From Burkholderiales bacterium (lineage in GTDB: Bacteria > Pseudomonadota > Gammaproteobacteria > Burkholderiales > JAEUOS01): DNA of 57,543 nt. The stretch spans positions 1 through 57,543 of the forward strand of contig JAEUOS010000048.1 in NCBI GenBank assembly GCA_016790695.1, read 5' to 3'. The translations under genes and the position numbers were made by a program. This document shows positions 1 to 9,492 of this stretch, piece by piece. Position 1 is the first letter of the stretch, and each line of letters begins with the position of its first letter. The notes under the pieces were generated by a model that was not told the DNA's origin, ran no database searches, and worked only from the letters and a program-made list of their open reading frames with translations.

Positions 1-1
1 G

Positions 2-547
2 CTGTTCGCGCTCTCGAAGTGGGTGGAGGTGTCGCTGTTCCCGTTCGCCATCATCCTGCAGGTGACGCCGATCGTGGCGATCGCGCCGCTGATCCTGATC
101 TACGTCGACAGCACCACCGCGGCATTGCTGATCTGCGCCTGGATCGTCGCGTTCTTTCCGATCCTGTCGAACACCGTGATCGGCCTGCGCTCGGCGGACC
201 ACAACCTGCGCGACCTGTTCACGCTGTACCGCGCCAGCCCCTGGCAGCGCCTGCGCCACCTGCTGATCCCCTCGGCGCTGCCGTATTTCATCGCCGGGCT
301 GAAGATCGCCGGCGGCCTGTCGCTGATCGGCGCGGTGGTCGCCGAATTCGCCGCCGGCTCGGCGGGCAAGGAGACCGGGCTCGCCTCGCGCATCCTGGAG
401 TCGAGCTTCCGCACCGAGATCCCCAAGATGTTCGCGGCGCTGGTGCTGGTGTCGCTGACCGGGATCGCGATCTTCGTGCTGTTCAACTGGGTCGCGCGGC
501 TCGCGCTCGGCCGGTGGCACGAGTCCGAGATGCCGGGGGAGCGCTGA
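2..547 (+). CDS. ABC transporter permease, 5' end outside window
   Basis: Inner-membrane subunit of an ABC importer of the nitrate/taurine/riboflavin type (BPD_transp_1 fold). The reading frame is open from base 2, so only the last 181 codons are present. Visible are several hydrophobic helices and the cytoplasmic EAA loop (LRDLFTLYRASPWQRLRHLL) that docks on the ATPase. The stop overlaps the next ATG by one base, so it is co-translated with the amidohydrolase. The NMT1-type binding protein at 3138 is the probable partner; the ATPase must lie upstream of the window. The substrate cannot be read from the permease; the neighbours suggest a pyrimidine-like or other N-heterocycle. Confidence 0.88.
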   Translation: MFALSKWVEVSLFPFAIILQVTPIVAIAPLILIYVDSTTAALLICAWIVAFFPILSNTVIGLRSADHNLRDLFTLYRASPWQRLRHLLIPSALPYFIAGLKIAGGLSLIGAVVAEFAAGSAGKETGLASRILESSFRTEIPKMFAALVLVSLTGIAIFVLFNWVARLALGRWHESEMPGER

Positions 548-1773
548 TGCTCGCGCTGCGCAACGCGCACCTCGGCGTCGCCGCGCCGCCCGGCGGCCCG
601 CTGTTCGACCTGCTCGCGCGCGACGGCCGGCTGGCGGCGATCGGCCCGGCGGGCACGCTGCCGCTGCCGCCGGGGGCGCGCGTGCTCGACGCGCGCGGCG
701 GCCTGGTCGTGCCCTGCTTCGCCGACATCCACACCCACATCGACAAGACCCATGTGGTGGCCGAGACGGGGGCCGCGGCCGGCGACCTGTTCGCGGCGAT
801 CGGGCGCATGGCCGCGCACCGCGCGACCTGGACCGCCGACCAGGTCGCGTCGCGCATGGAGCGCGCGCTCGGCGAGGCCTGGTCCTGGGGCACGCGCATG
901 CTGCGCACGCACCTCGACTGGCCGGCGGTCGAGGCGCCGCTGGCGCTCGAGGTGTTCGCGGACAAGCGGCGCCACTGGGCCGGACGCGTGGAACTGCAGG
1001 CGGTGTCGCTGACCCCGCTCGAGGTGCTGGGCGAGGGCGATGCCGCGGCCCGCGTGGCGCGCGCGCTGCGCGCGGCCGGCGCGGCGATGGGCGCGTTCGT
1101 CTATCGCCAGGCCGACCTCGAGGCCCGGCTCGGGCGCGTGTTCCGCGCCGCCGCCGATGCCGGCATCGCGCTCGACCTGCACGTCGACGAGGGCCTGGAC
1201 GCCGATGCCGCCGCGCTCGCGAGCGTGGCGCGGCTGGCGCGCGCGCACGGGCTGGCGGGGCGCGTGGTGTGCGGGCACGCCTGCTCGCTGGCGATGCAGC
1301 CGCGCGCGCAGGCGCTCGCCACGCTCGACGCCTGCGCGGCCGCCGGCGTCACGCTGGTGGCGCTGCCGACCACCAACGCCTACCTGCAGGGCAGCTGGGA
1401 CGAGACGCCGGTCGAGCGCGGCATCACCCGCGTCGCCGAGGCGCGCGCCGCCGGCGTGCGGGTCTGCTTCGCCACCGACAACGTCGCCGACTGCTTCTAT
1501 CCGTACGGCGGCTACGACCTGGTCGACATCTTCGACAAGGCGGTGCTGCTGGCGCATCTGCGCGATCCCGCCGCGTGGCTCGACGCGATCACGGTCGCGC
1601 CGGCGGCGGCGATGGGGGCGCCGGACGCGCCGTTCGCGCCGGGCGCGGGCGCCGACTGGGTCGTGTTCGCGGCACGCGGCGCGGCCGGGCTGCTCGCGCC
1701 GGAAGGGAGGGCGCGCGCGCGCCGCACCGTGATCCGCAACGGAGGCATCGTCGATGACCGCACACCGCATTGA
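547..1773 (+). CDS. Cytosine deaminase-like metal-dependent amidohydrolase
   Basis: A 408-residue amidohydrolase-superfamily enzyme resembling CodA. Metal ligands are all visible: HTHID with H62 and H64, H212 and E215 in LHVDE, H244 in VCGHAC and D311 in FATDN. The stretch YLQGSWDETPVERGITRV followed by a YPYGGYD motif is typical of the cytosine/creatinine deaminase branch. It probably deaminates or opens a cyclic amide imported by the adjacent ABC system; cytosine itself is not proven. ATG at 547 overlaps the permease stop, and its own 3' end overlaps the next gene by 20 bases, so the three are one translationally coupled operon. Confidence 0.85.
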   Translation: MLALRNAHLGVAAPPGGPLFDLLARDGRLAAIGPAGTLPLPPGARVLDARGGLVVPCFADIHTHIDKTHVVAETGAAAGDLFAAIGRMAAHRATWTADQVASRMERALGEAWSWGTRMLRTHLDWPAVEAPLALEVFADKRRHWAGRVELQAVSLTPLEVLGEGDAAARVARALRAAGAAMGAFVYRQADLEARLGRVFRAAADAGIALDLHVDEGLDADAAALASVARLARAHGLAGRVVCGHACSLAMQPRAQALATLDACAAAGVTLVALPTTNAYLQGSWDETPVERGITRVAEARAAGVRVCFATDNVADCFYPYGGYDLVDIFDKAVLLAHLRDPAAWLDAITVAPAAAMGAPDAPFAPGAGADWVVFAARGAAGLLAPEGRARARRTVIRNGGIVDDRTPH

Positions 1774-3115
1774 CTGGGAGGGCCTGGCGGGCGCGCTCGC
1801 CGGGATCGAGTGCAGCCGCGACCCCGGGCGCCTGGCGGCCGCGTCGCGCGACTACTACTTTTACAGCCCGATCCTCGCCGAGGTGCTCGACGGGCGCGTC
1901 GGCGAGCTGCTGGTGCGCCCGCGCGACGAGGCCGAGGTGGTGCGCGTCGCCGCCGCCTGCGCGCGCTTCCGGGTGCCGCTGACGATCCGCGGCGGCGGCA
2001 CCGGCAACTACGGCCAGTGCGTGCCGCTCGAGGGCGGCGTGATCCTCGACATCACCGGGCTGGACCGCGTGCTCGCGGTCGGCGCGGGCAGCGTGCTCTG
2101 CGAGGCCGGCATCCTGATCGCGGCGCTCGAGCGGGCGGTGCGCGCGCACGGGCAGGCGCTGCTGATGTATCCGTCGACGCGCGACATCGCGACCATCGGC
2201 GGGTTCATCGCGGGCGGCTACGCCGGCGTCGGCTCGATCCGCCACGGCATCCTCAAGGACCCGGGCAACGTGCGCCTGATCCGCGTGGTCACCGTCGAGG
2301 AGGTCCCGCGCGTGATCGAGCTGCGCGGCGCGGACATCCAGAAGGTGCACCACGCCTTCGGCACCAACGGCATCATCACCCGGCTCGAGCTCGCGCTCGC
2401 GCCCGCGGTCGACTGGCTGCACCAGATCCTGCTGTTCCCCGACTACCGGCGCGCGCTCGAGTTCGGCGTCGCCGCCAGCCGCCCCGACCTCGACAGCTTC
2501 CTCCTGACCACGGTCGAGCGGCGCTTCGCGCGCTTCTACGGCGTGCTCGGCGAGCGCTTCCCGGCCGACCGCGATGCGGTCTTCGCGATGGTCAATCCCG
2601 CGCACCTCGATGCCTGGCGCGCGCTGGCGGCGCGCTTCGGCGGGGTCGAGACCCTGTGCCTCGACGATGCCGGCATCCGCGCGGCGCAGCTGCCGCCGGC
2701 GTTCGAGTGCGCCTACAACCACACCACGCTGATGGCGCTCCGGCACGAGCGCAGCTTCACCTACCTGCAGATTGCCTACCCGATGCCGTTCGACCCGGCG
2801 CTGGTGCTGCGCCAGATGGAGCGCTACGGCGACGAGCTGCATTTCCATCACGAGTTCGCGCGCCAGTTCGGGGAGTACGCGGTGTTCGCCCTGCCGCTGG
2901 TCGCCTACTTCGACCGCGAGCGCGTCTACGAGATCATCGCCGAATTCGAGGCCGACGGCTGCCTGGTGTTCGACCCCCATGTGTACACTATCGAGGACGG
3001 CGGCATGAAGACGATCGACACCGCGCAGATCGAATTCAAGCGCGTCGCCGATCCCCACGGGCTGATGAATCCCGGCAAGACGCGCGGCTGGAACGCCGCG
3101 ATGGCCCGCGCGTAG
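1754..3115 (+). CDS. FAD-binding oxidase (PCMH/GlcD type)
   Basis: A 453-residue flavoprotein of the FAD/FMN-containing dehydrogenase family. The FAD pyrophosphate-binding segment is visible as VPLTIRGGGTGNYGQCVPLE around residue 75 and the second glycine-rich part as IATIGGFIAGGYAGVGSIRHG near 150; the C-terminal LMNPGKTRGW segment is the usual end of the FAD-oxidase C domain. It should oxidise a hydroxylated or cyclic intermediate. It starts inside the 3' end of the amidohydrolase (20-base overlap) and is followed after 22 bases by the binding-protein gene. Substrate unknown; presumably the product or substrate of the deaminase next door. Confidence 0.85.
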   Translation: MTAHRIDWEGLAGALAGIECSRDPGRLAAASRDYYFYSPILAEVLDGRVGELLVRPRDEAEVVRVAAACARFRVPLTIRGGGTGNYGQCVPLEGGVILDITGLDRVLAVGAGSVLCEAGILIAALERAVRAHGQALLMYPSTRDIATIGGFIAGGYAGVGSIRHGILKDPGNVRLIRVVTVEEVPRVIELRGADIQKVHHAFGTNGIITRLELALAPAVDWLHQILLFPDYRRALEFGVAASRPDLDSFLLTTVERRFARFYGVLGERFPADRDAVFAMVNPAHLDAWRALAARFGGVETLCLDDAGIRAAQLPPAFECAYNHTTLMALRHERSFTYLQIAYPMPFDPALVLRQMERYGDELHFHHEFARQFGEYAVFALPLVAYFDRERVYEIIAEFEADGCLVFDPHVYTIEDGGMKTIDTAQIEFKRVADPHGLMNPGKTRGWNAAMARA

Positions 3116-3137
3116 CCGCCGAACCAAGGAGAGACCG

Positions 3138-4145
3138 ATGAAACGCTGGACCTGGCTCGCCGCCGCCCTGATCGTCGCGCCCGGCGCCTGGGCGCAGGAG
3201 AAGGTCGTGTTCTCGACCAACTGGAAGGCGCAGGCCGGCCACGGCGGCTTCTACCAGGCCGTGGCCGACGGCACCTACAAGCGCCTCGGCCTCGACGTCG
3301 AGATCGTCCAGGGCGGGCCGCAGGTCAACAACCGGCCGCTGCTCGCCGCCGGGCGCATCGATTTCCTGATGGCCGGCAACCTGCTCCTGTCGTTCGACAA
3401 CGTCAAGAACGGCGTGCCGACGGTGGTGGTCGGCGCGATCTTCCAGAAGGACCCGCAGGTGCTGATCGCGCACCCGGGGCAGGGCATGGACCGCTGGGAG
3501 GACCTCAAGAAGGCGGCCACGGTGTTCATCTCCAAGGACGGCCAGTTCAGCTTCTGGCAGTGGCTCAAGGCCGAGCACGGCTTCCGCGACGAGCAGCTGA
3601 AGCCCTACGCGTTCAACGCCGGCCCGTTCCTCGCCGACAAGAAGTCGGTGCAGCAGGGCTACGGCATCTCCGAGCCGATCTCGATCCGCAAGCAGGCCGG
3701 CTTCGACCCGGTGGTGCACCTGCTGGCCGACCAGGGCTTCTCGACCTACTCGACCACGATCGAGACGCGCTGGGACCTGGTGCGGAACAAGCCGGAGACC
3801 GTGCGCCGCTTCGTCGAGGGCTCGATCATCGGCTGGAACAACTACCTCTACGGCAACCGCAAGGCCGCCGACGACCTCATCAAGAAGGCCAACCCGGAGG
3901 CCAGCGACGAGCTGATCGAGGCGTCGATCGCGCTGATCAGGAAGCTCGGCATCATCGACTCGGGGGATGCGCTGACCCTGGGCATCGGCGCGATGCGCGA
4001 GGCGCGCATCAAGGACTTCCACGACAAGATGGTCCGGGCCGGGCTCTACAAGGCCGGCGAGGTCGACCTCGCGAAGGTGGCGACGACCCAGTTCGTCAAC
4101 CGCAAGGTCGGGCTCGACGTCAAGCAGAAGCTGGGCGGCAGGTAG
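3138..4145 (+). CDS. NMT1/THI5-like ABC substrate-binding protein
   Basis: A 335-residue periplasmic binding protein. Residues 1-20 form a Sec signal ending WAQ. The body (VVFSTNWKAQAGHGGFYQAV, then GLDVEIVQGGPQVNNRPLLA, then GRIDFLMAGN) is the NMT1/SsuA-like fold that binds pyrimidine precursors, sulfonates or nitrate-like solutes. AAGGAG stands just upstream of the ATG at 3138, the best ribosome site in this operon. It is the last gene of the first cluster and should feed the permease at 2-547. Its ligand is likely an N-containing ring compound given the deaminase and oxidase, but that is inference. Confidence 0.88.
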   Translation: MKRWTWLAAALIVAPGAWAQEKVVFSTNWKAQAGHGGFYQAVADGTYKRLGLDVEIVQGGPQVNNRPLLAAGRIDFLMAGNLLLSFDNVKNGVPTVVVGAIFQKDPQVLIAHPGQGMDRWEDLKKAATVFISKDGQFSFWQWLKAEHGFRDEQLKPYAFNAGPFLADKKSVQQGYGISEPISIRKQAGFDPVVHLLADQGFSTYSTTIETRWDLVRNKPETVRRFVEGSIIGWNNYLYGNRKAADDLIKKANPEASDELIEASIALIRKLGIIDSGDALTLGIGAMREARIKDFHDKMVRAGLYKAGEVDLAKVATTQFVNRKVGLDVKQKLGGR

Positions 4146-4178
4146 GGCGCGGCGGGCGCGCGCTCGGCGACGCGGGCG

Positions 4179-4493
4179 ATGGACTGCCGGGCCGGCTGCG
4201 GTGCCTGCTGCATCGCCCCGTCGATCACGCGCCCGATCCCGGGCATGCCGGACGGCAAGCCGGCCGGCGTGCGCTGCGTGCAGCTGACGGCGGCGCACGC
4301 CTGCGCGCTGTACGGACGGCCCGAGCGGCCGGCGTTCTGCGCGGGCCTCGCGCCGTCGGCCGAGATGTGCGGCGCCTCGCGCACCGAGGCGCTGGTCTGG
4401 CTGGCGCGGCTCGAGGAGGCGACGCGCCCGCAGGCGCAGGCGGCCGGTGCGCCGTCCGCGGCGGCCGCCCGATCCGCGGATGGGGGCGCCTAG
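4179..4493 (+). CDS. YkgJ-family cysteine cluster protein
   Basis: A 104-residue protein starting [11 protein letters not shown], with C3, C7, C10 and C11 as in the YkgJ/CxxCxxCC zinc/iron-cluster family; further cysteines lie in VRCVQL, HACAL, FCAG and MCGA. Family members are small putative metal-binding proteins of unknown role. The last bases CTAG serve as stop for this gene and for the convergent amidase. Its 3' third is repeated at 10942-11072 beyond the biuret operon, at about 90% identity over the best 92 bases. Function unknown. Confidence 0.85.
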   Translation: MDCRAGCGACCIAPSITRPIPGMPDGKPAGVRCVQLTAAHACALYGRPERPAFCAGLAPSAEMCGASRTEALVWLARLEEATRPQAQAAGAPSAAAARSADGGA

Positions 4494-5161
4494 GGTTCGG
4501 CGCCGAGCGCGGACAGCACGGCCCCGGAGCCGGCGGTCCAGCCGACGATGCCGCCCTGCGCGCGGATCATCGCGATGGTTGCGGTCTTGAACGCGGGGAA
4601 GTAGCTCTCCGTGGCGTCCTCGACGAGCAGGCACTCGTAACCGCGGTCGTTGGCCTCCCGCATGGTGGTCTGCACGCAGACCTCGGTGGTGACGCCGCCG
4701 AACAGCAGATGGGTGATGCCCCGCAGGCGCAGGATCTCGCCGAGCGCGGTGCCGTAGAACGCGCCCTTGCCGGGCTTGGCGACGACGATGTCGCCGTCGC
4801 GCGGCGCGAGTTCGGGCACGAAGTCGGATCCGGGCTCGCCGTCGACGAGGAGGCGTCCCATCGATCCCGCCTCGCCGATGCGCAGCGACGGGTTGCCGCG
4901 CGCGCGCTTGGCCGGCGGGCAGTCGGCGAGGTCGGGGCGATGGCATTCCTTGGTGTGGATGACGGCGATTCCCGCGCGGCGGCAGGCGTCGAGCAGCCGT
5001 GCTGCGGTCGGCACGATGGCGGCCAGGCGGGAGACGTCGTTGCCGAGCGCCGCGCCGAAGCCCCCCGGTTCGATGAAGTCGCGCTGCATGTCGATCATGA
5101 CGACCGCGGTGCGCGCCGGTTCGAAGGCGTAGTCGTAGGGCGTGGCACGGATGACGGGCAT
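4490..5161 (-). CDS. Isochorismatase-family amidohydrolase (candidate triuret or ureido-compound hydrolase)
   Basis: A 223-residue cysteine hydrolase. The family triad is visible: D24 in MIDMQRDF, K129 in AKPGKGAFY and C162 in [10 protein letters not shown]. It shares [15 protein letters not shown] and a Gln at 202 (MIRAQGG) with the BiuH-like protein encoded two genes upstream, so the two are paralogues. Known relatives include biuret hydrolase, triuret hydrolase (TrtA) and ureidoacrylate amidohydrolase. As last gene of the BMP-ABC/BiuH operon, it may supply biuret from triuret or another carbamoylated substrate; this is inference. The start at 5161 lies 6 bases after the ATPase stop. Confidence 0.82.
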   Translation of the reverse strand: MPVIRATPYDYAFEPARTAVVMIDMQRDFIEPGGFGAALGNDVSRLAAIVPTAARLLDACRRAGIAVIHTKECHRPDLADCPPAKRARGNPSLRIGEAGSMGRLLVDGEPGSDFVPELAPRDGDIVVAKPGKGAFYGTALGEILRLRGITHLLFGGVTTEVCVQTTMREANDRGYECLLVEDATESYFPAFKTATIAMIRAQGGIVGWTAGSGAVLSALGAEP

Positions 5162-5167
5162 GACGCT

Positions 5168-6730
5168 TCAGGCGGGCGTGCCGGCACCGGCGTGGCCGGC
5201 CATGTGGCGGCCGATCGCGCCGATGTCGGCGTCGGCGATCGCCGACCGGTAGACGATGGCGCCCTCGAACATGACCAGGACCTGGTCGGCGAGGTCGAGC
5301 AACTCGTCGAGGTCTTCGCTGACCAGGAGCACGGCGGCGCCCCGGTTGCGCGCGGCGACGATGCGGCCGTGGATCGCCGCCACCGCCGCGAAGTCCAGGC
5401 CGAACACCGGGTTGGCCGCGATCAGCACGTCGACCTCGGAGGAGAGTTCGCGCGCGAGCACCGCGCGCTGAACGTTGCCGCCCGAAAGATCCTGGATCGG
5501 CGCCTCGGGCGACGGCGTCTTCACGCTGAAGCTCTCGATCAGGCGCCGCGCCTGCTCGCGCAGGGCGCGGCGCTTCAGGAACGGCCCGCGGGAGAGCGGC
5601 GCGCGGTCGAAGTTGCGCAGCGCCATGTTGTCGGCGACGCTCATGCCGGGCACGCAGGCATTGCGCAGCGGCATTTCCGGCAGGCTGAAGACGCGATGCT
5701 GCTGCATCTCGCGCCGCGTCGCGCCGTACGGCCGGCCCTTGACGCGCACCGAGCCGCCGGTGGGAGCGCGCTGGCCGAGCAGGCATTCGATCAGCTCCCG
5801 CTGGCCATTGCCGGAGACGCCGGCGATGCCGAGGATCTCGCCGCCGCGCACGCGGAACGACGCGCGCCGCACCGCGGGATGGCCGCTGTCGTCCGCGGCG
5901 TCGAGTTCGGCCGCTTCGAGAAGCACCGCGCCGGTCTCGACCGGCGCCTTCGCCGCCGCGGTCCTGATCGCGCGCGTGCCGATCATCAGCTCCGCCAGGT
6001 CGTCGGGGGAGCTGTCGGCGACCTCGCGCTCGCCGACCAGCGCGCCGCGCCGGAGCACGCTGACGCGGTCGGCGAAGGCCATCACCTCGCGGAACTTGTG
6101 CGTGATGATGATGACGGTGATCTCGCCGCGGTGCGCCATGTCGCGCATCAGGCCGAGGGCTTCGTCGGCCTCCTCGATGGTGAGCACCGAGGTGGGCTCG
6201 TCGAGGATCACGAGGCGGCGCTTCAGATAGAGCTGCTTGAGGATCTCCAGGCGCTGCTTCTCGCCGGCCGCGAGCGCGCCGACCGGCTTGTCGAGCGGCA
6301 CGCGGATGGGCATCCGCGCCATGAATTCGGCGAGCCGGGAGCGCTCGCTTGCCCAGTCGATGCGGAACGGCAGGTCGCCGCGGGCGAGCACGAGGTTCTC
6401 CGCCGCCGTCATCGACGGCACCAGGGTGAAGTGCTGGTACACCATGCCGATGCCGAGGGCGCCGGCGTCGTGCGGGTTGCGGATGGCCACCTCGCGCCCG
6501 TCGAACATGACCTGGCCGGCGTCGGCCGCGTAGAACCCGACCAGGCACTTGACCAGCGTGCTCTTGCCGGCGCCATTCTCGCCCAGGAGCGCGTGCACGC
6601 TGCCGGGCCTGACCTTGATCGAGACGTCGTCCAGCGCGGTCAGCGTGCCGAAGCGCTTGGTGGCGCCGATGAACTCCACCGTCGGCGCGCCGCCGCGGGC
6701 GACCGGGTGCGGCAGGCTGGCCTCGATCAC
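5168..6730 (-). CDS. BMP-type ABC transporter double ATPase
   Basis: A 520-residue ATPase with two ABC domains in one chain, as in nucleoside/sugar importers (YufO/NupO, RbsA-like). Domain 1 has Walker [10 protein letters not shown] at 50-58, a signature LAAGEKQ and Walker [12 protein letters not shown]. Domain 2 has a degenerate Walker A (GVSGNGQRE) but a good signature [11 protein letters not shown]. The start is GTG at 6730, overlapping the biuret-hydrolase stop in GTGA; the open frame running further upstream is a shadow of that gene. It powers the two permeases at 7462-9492. Confidence 0.9.
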   Translation of the reverse strand: MIEASLPHPVARGGAPTVEFIGATKRFGTLTALDDVSIKVRPGSVHALLGENGAGKSTLVKCLVGFYAADAGQVMFDGREVAIRNPHDAGALGIGMVYQHFTLVPSMTAAENLVLARGDLPFRIDWASERSRLAEFMARMPIRVPLDKPVGALAAGEKQRLEILKQLYLKRRLVILDEPTSVLTIEEADEALGLMRDMAHRGEITVIIITHKFREVMAFADRVSVLRRGALVGEREVADSSPDDLAELMIGTRAIRTAAAKAPVETGAVLLEAAELDAADDSGHPAVRRASFRVRGGEILGIAGVSGNGQRELIECLLGQRAPTGGSVRVKGRPYGATRREMQQHRVFSLPEMPLRNACVPGMSVADNMALRNFDRAPLSRGPFLKRRALREQARRLIESFSVKTPSPEAPIQDLSGGNVQRAVLARELSSEVDVLIAANPVFGLDFAAVAAIHGRIVAARNRGAAVLLVSEDLDELLDLADQVLVMFEGAIVYRSAIADADIGAIGRHMAGHAGAGTPA

Positions 6731-7443
6731 GCGGGCTGCTCCAGCGCGGCCAGCAGCGCGTCCGAGCCGGCGACCGCGCCGAACACGCCGTGCTGCATGG
6801 TCACCATCCTGAGCGCCGCGCGGTGGTTGCCGGGGTCGGTGGCGCCGCAGCAGTCCGACAGCAGCAGGCACTCGAAGCCGCGGTCGTTGGCTTCGCGCAT
6901 GGTGGTGTGGACGCAGACGTCGGTGGTGATGCCGGCGAGCACGAGGTTCGCGATGCCGCGCGTGCGCAGGATGAGCTCGAGGTCGGTGGCGCAGAAGGAG
7001 CCCTTGCCGGGCTTGTCGATCACCGGCTCGCCGGGCCACGGGGCGAGCTCCGGAATGATCTCCCAGCCCGGCTCGCCGCGCACCAGGATGCGCCCGCACG
7101 GCCCGGGATCGCCGATGCCGGCGCCGATCTGGCGCGAGCGCCAGCGCTTGTTCGCCGGCAGGTCGGACAGGTCGGGCCGGTGGCCCTCGCGGGTGTGCAG
7201 GACGTGGAAGCCGCGCGCGCGGAACGCCGCGAGCACGCGCCGGATCGGCTCGATCGGCGCGCGAGTGAGCGAGAGGTCGTAGCCCATCCTGTCGACATAG
7301 CCGCCGATGCCGCAGAAGTCGGTCTGCATGTCGATGACGATGAGCGCCGTGTTGGCGGGCCGCAGGTCGCCGTTGTACGGCCAGGCGTAGGGATCGGCCG
7401 CGATCGGACCGGCGGGTGTCGGGAGGGCGGACTGGTCGGGCAA
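6727..7443 (-). CDS. biuH: Biuret amidohydrolase
   Basis: A 238-residue isochorismatase-like hydrolase that should convert biuret to allophanate and ammonia in the cytoplasm. D38 (VIDMQTDF), K144 (DKPGKGSF) and C177 (TTDVCVHT) form the triad; Q217 matches the glutamine tied to biuret recognition, each two residues later than in Rhizobium leguminosarum BiuH (D36, K142, C175, Q215 as I recall). Signature runs [25 protein letters not shown] and [17 protein letters not shown] agree closely with BiuH from memory. The start is TTG at 7443 behind AGGAG. It sits inside an ABC-importer operon. Allophanate hydrolase is not in the window. Confidence 0.85.
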   Translation of the reverse strand: MPDQSALPTPAGPIAADPYAWPYNGDLRPANTALIVIDMQTDFCGIGGYVDRMGYDLSLTRAPIEPIRRVLAAFRARGFHVLHTREGHRPDLSDLPANKRWRSRQIGAGIGDPGPCGRILVRGEPGWEIIPELAPWPGEPVIDKPGKGSFCATDLELILRTRGIANLVLAGITTDVCVHTTMREANDRGFECLLLSDCCGATDPGNHRAALRMVTMQHGVFGAVAGSDALLAALEQPA

Positions 7444-7461
7444 CGTGGTTCTCCTGCGGGG

Positions 7462-8388
7462 TTACTGCGTCACGCCCAGCTCGCCCGGCGCGCCCGCCAG
7501 GCTGCGGTGGGGGGAGCAGGTGGCGATCATGATCGCCAGGGTCAGCACGTAGGGCGCCGCGTTGAACAGGTAGTAGCCGGAGGTGATGCCGACCGACTGC
7601 AGCGCCGGCCCGAGCGCGCCGGCCGCGCCGAACAGCAGTGACGCGTAGAAGCAGCGCAGCGGCTGCCAGCGCGCGAAGATCACCAGCGCCACCGCCATCA
7701 GCCCCTGGCCGCTGGAAAGGCTCTCGTTCCAGCTGCCGGGGTAATACAGCGACAGGAACGATCCGCCGATGCCGGCGAGGAATCCGCCGGCGGCGGTCGC
7801 CATCAGGCGCACGCGGTTGACCGGGTAGCCGAGCGCGCGTGCGGCATCGCTAGAGTCGCCGACGGTGCGCAGCGCCAGGCCCCACGAGGTGTTGGAGAAG
7901 CCCCAGTGCAGGCCGAACGCCAGCGCCAGGCCGAGGATGAACAGCACGTTGACCTGCAGCGCCGCGGCGACCTGCGGCGAGTCGCTCCACCAGCCGAACG
8001 GGATCGACGGCAGGTTGGGCGCCTTGGGCTGGACGAAGGGCTTGCCGAGGAAGAACGCGAGCCCGGTGCCGAAGATCATCAGCGCGATGCCGGTGGCGAT
8101 GTCGTTTACGCGCGCCAGGCCGCACAGCGCGCCGTGGAGCGCGCCCAGCGCCAGGCCGGCGCATCCCGCGACCAGCACGCCGAGCCAGGGCGACCCCGAG
8201 AGGTAGGAGATGCCGTAGCCCGACATCGCACCCATGATCAGGATGCCCTCGAGCCCCAGGTTGATGCGGCCGCTCTTCTCGGTGATGCATTCGCCCAGGC
8301 TGACGAACAGGAACGGCGTGGAGACACGGATCGCGCCGCCGACGACCGCCAGCAGCACGCCCCACCAGCCCAGCCCGGACGAATCCAT
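7462..8388 (-). CDS. BMP-type ABC transporter permease B
   Basis: A 308-residue membrane protein of the BPD_transp_2 family (branched-chain amino acid/sugar/nucleoside permeases). Hydrophobic helices fill the chain; the typical motif GLEGILIMGAMSGYGISYL follows the N-terminal ITEKSGRINLG segment, which is a hallmark of the second permease of nucleoside (YufQ/NupQ) systems. ATG at 8388 follows directly on the stop of permease A at 8389, so they are coupled. Together they form the membrane channel for the ligand delivered by the BMP protein. Confidence 0.88.
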   Translation of the reverse strand: MDSSGLGWWGVLLAVVGGAIRVSTPFLFVSLGECITEKSGRINLGLEGILIMGAMSGYGISYLSGSPWLGVLVAGCAGLALGALHGALCGLARVNDIATGIALMIFGTGLAFFLGKPFVQPKAPNLPSIPFGWWSDSPQVAAALQVNVLFILGLALAFGLHWGFSNTSWGLALRTVGDSSDAARALGYPVNRVRLMATAAGGFLAGIGGSFLSLYYPGSWNESLSSGQGLMAVALVIFARWQPLRCFYASLLFGAAGALGPALQSVGITSGYYLFNAAPYVLTLAIMIATCSPHRSLAGAPGELGVTQ

Positions 8389-9492
8389 TCACGCCCCCCG
8401 CGGCTGGAAGAACTTCAGGCGCCCGGTCATGGTTTCCATGCCGAGGATGATCATGAAGGCCACGCCCTGCAGCACCAGCATCGCCGCGTCCGGCAGTTCC
8501 ATGCGCCGCTGCAGCAGGCTGCCGGCGGCGCCGATGCCGCCGATGAGGATGGCCACCGGGATCACCGCGAGCGGGTTGTGGCGCGCGATGAACGACACCA
8601 GGATGCCGGCGTAGCCGTAGCCGGCCGCCAGCGTGGCGTTGGCCGACCCGAGCACGGCGGCGACCTCGACCATGCCTGCCAGCCCGGCGCAGGCGCCGCC
8701 GGCGACGCAGGTCCAGAGGATCAGCATCCCCACCGGAAGTCCGGCCAGGCGCGCCGCGCGCACGTTGCCGCCGGCGATGCGCGTCGCGAAGCCCAGGCCC
8801 GTGTGCCGCACGACCACGTGGAGCACGAGGCACAGGATGATGCCGAAGGCGAGGCCGGGGTGGACGTCGATGCCGGGCAGGTTCCCCAGCATGTTGGCGT
8901 CGCCGACCGGCCTGGTCGAGGGCTTGTTGAGGCTGGCGGGGTCGCGCAGCGCGCCCTCGACCAGATGGTTGAGCAGCGCGATGGCGATGTAGGACAGGAG
9001 CAGGCTGGCGATGGTCTCGTTGACGCCGCGGTAATGGCGCAGCCAGCCGGACAGGCCGATCCAGAAGCCGCCGGCGAGCATGGCGCAACCGGCCATGAGG
9101 GCCTGCACGAGCAGCGGCGGGCCCGCGACGGCGAGCGGCACGACCGACGCCGCCAGCCCTCCCAGGACCAGCGCTCCCTCGCCGCCGATGATGGTCAGGC
9201 CCGCCTGCGCCGGCAGCGCGACCGCCAGCGCGCAGAGGATCAGGGGGGCGGCGCGCTGCAGCGTGTTCTGCCAGGCAAACGCGTCGCTGAAGGCGCCCTC
9301 GTAGATCAGCGCGTACATCTCCAGCGGGTCGCGTCCGGTGAGCGCGACGAACAGGCCGAACACCACCATCGCCGCAAGCAGCGAGACGATCGGCCAGAAC
9401 GCGCCCTCGAGGGCGCGGCGATTGGCGTCGGTCATCGCCGGTGCCGGCACGGACGCCGTGCGTGCGCTCGCGTGCGCGGCGGACGACGTCAT
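8389..9492 (-). CDS. BMP-type ABC transporter permease A
   Basis: A 367-residue BPD_transp_2 permease, longer than permease B as usual in these pairs. After a short cytoplasmic N-terminus the first helix is WPIVSLLAAMVVFGLFVAL. The run TIIGGEGALVLGGLAA and LPAQAGL are family-like, and LAGYGYAGILVSFIARHNPLA is the typical YufP/NupP segment. ATG at 9492 overlaps the BMP-gene stop in ATGA; a second possible ATG is at 9435. The long open frame continuing upstream is a shadow of the BMP gene. Confidence 0.87.
   Translation of the reverse strand: MTSSAAHASARTASVPAPAMTDANRRALEGAFWPIVSLLAAMVVFGLFVALTGRDPLEMYALIYEGAFSDAFAWQNTLQRAAPLILCALAVALPAQAGLTIIGGEGALVLGGLAASVVPLAVAGPPLLVQALMAGCAMLAGGFWIGLSGWLRHYRGVNETIASLLLSYIAIALLNHLVEGALRDPASLNKPSTRPVGDANMLGNLPGIDVHPGLAFGIILCLVLHVVVRHTGLGFATRIAGGNVRAARLAGLPVGMLILWTCVAGGACAGLAGMVEVAAVLGSANATLAAGYGYAGILVSFIARHNPLAVIPVAILIGGIGAAGSLLQRRMELPDAAMLVLQGVAFMIILGMETMTGRLKFFQPRGA

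Noticed and set aside
3036..6548. Very long minus-strand frame of 1170 codons
   Set aside because: It overlaps four well-supported genes and consists of Arg/Ala/Pro-rich shadow sequence typical of high-GC DNA.
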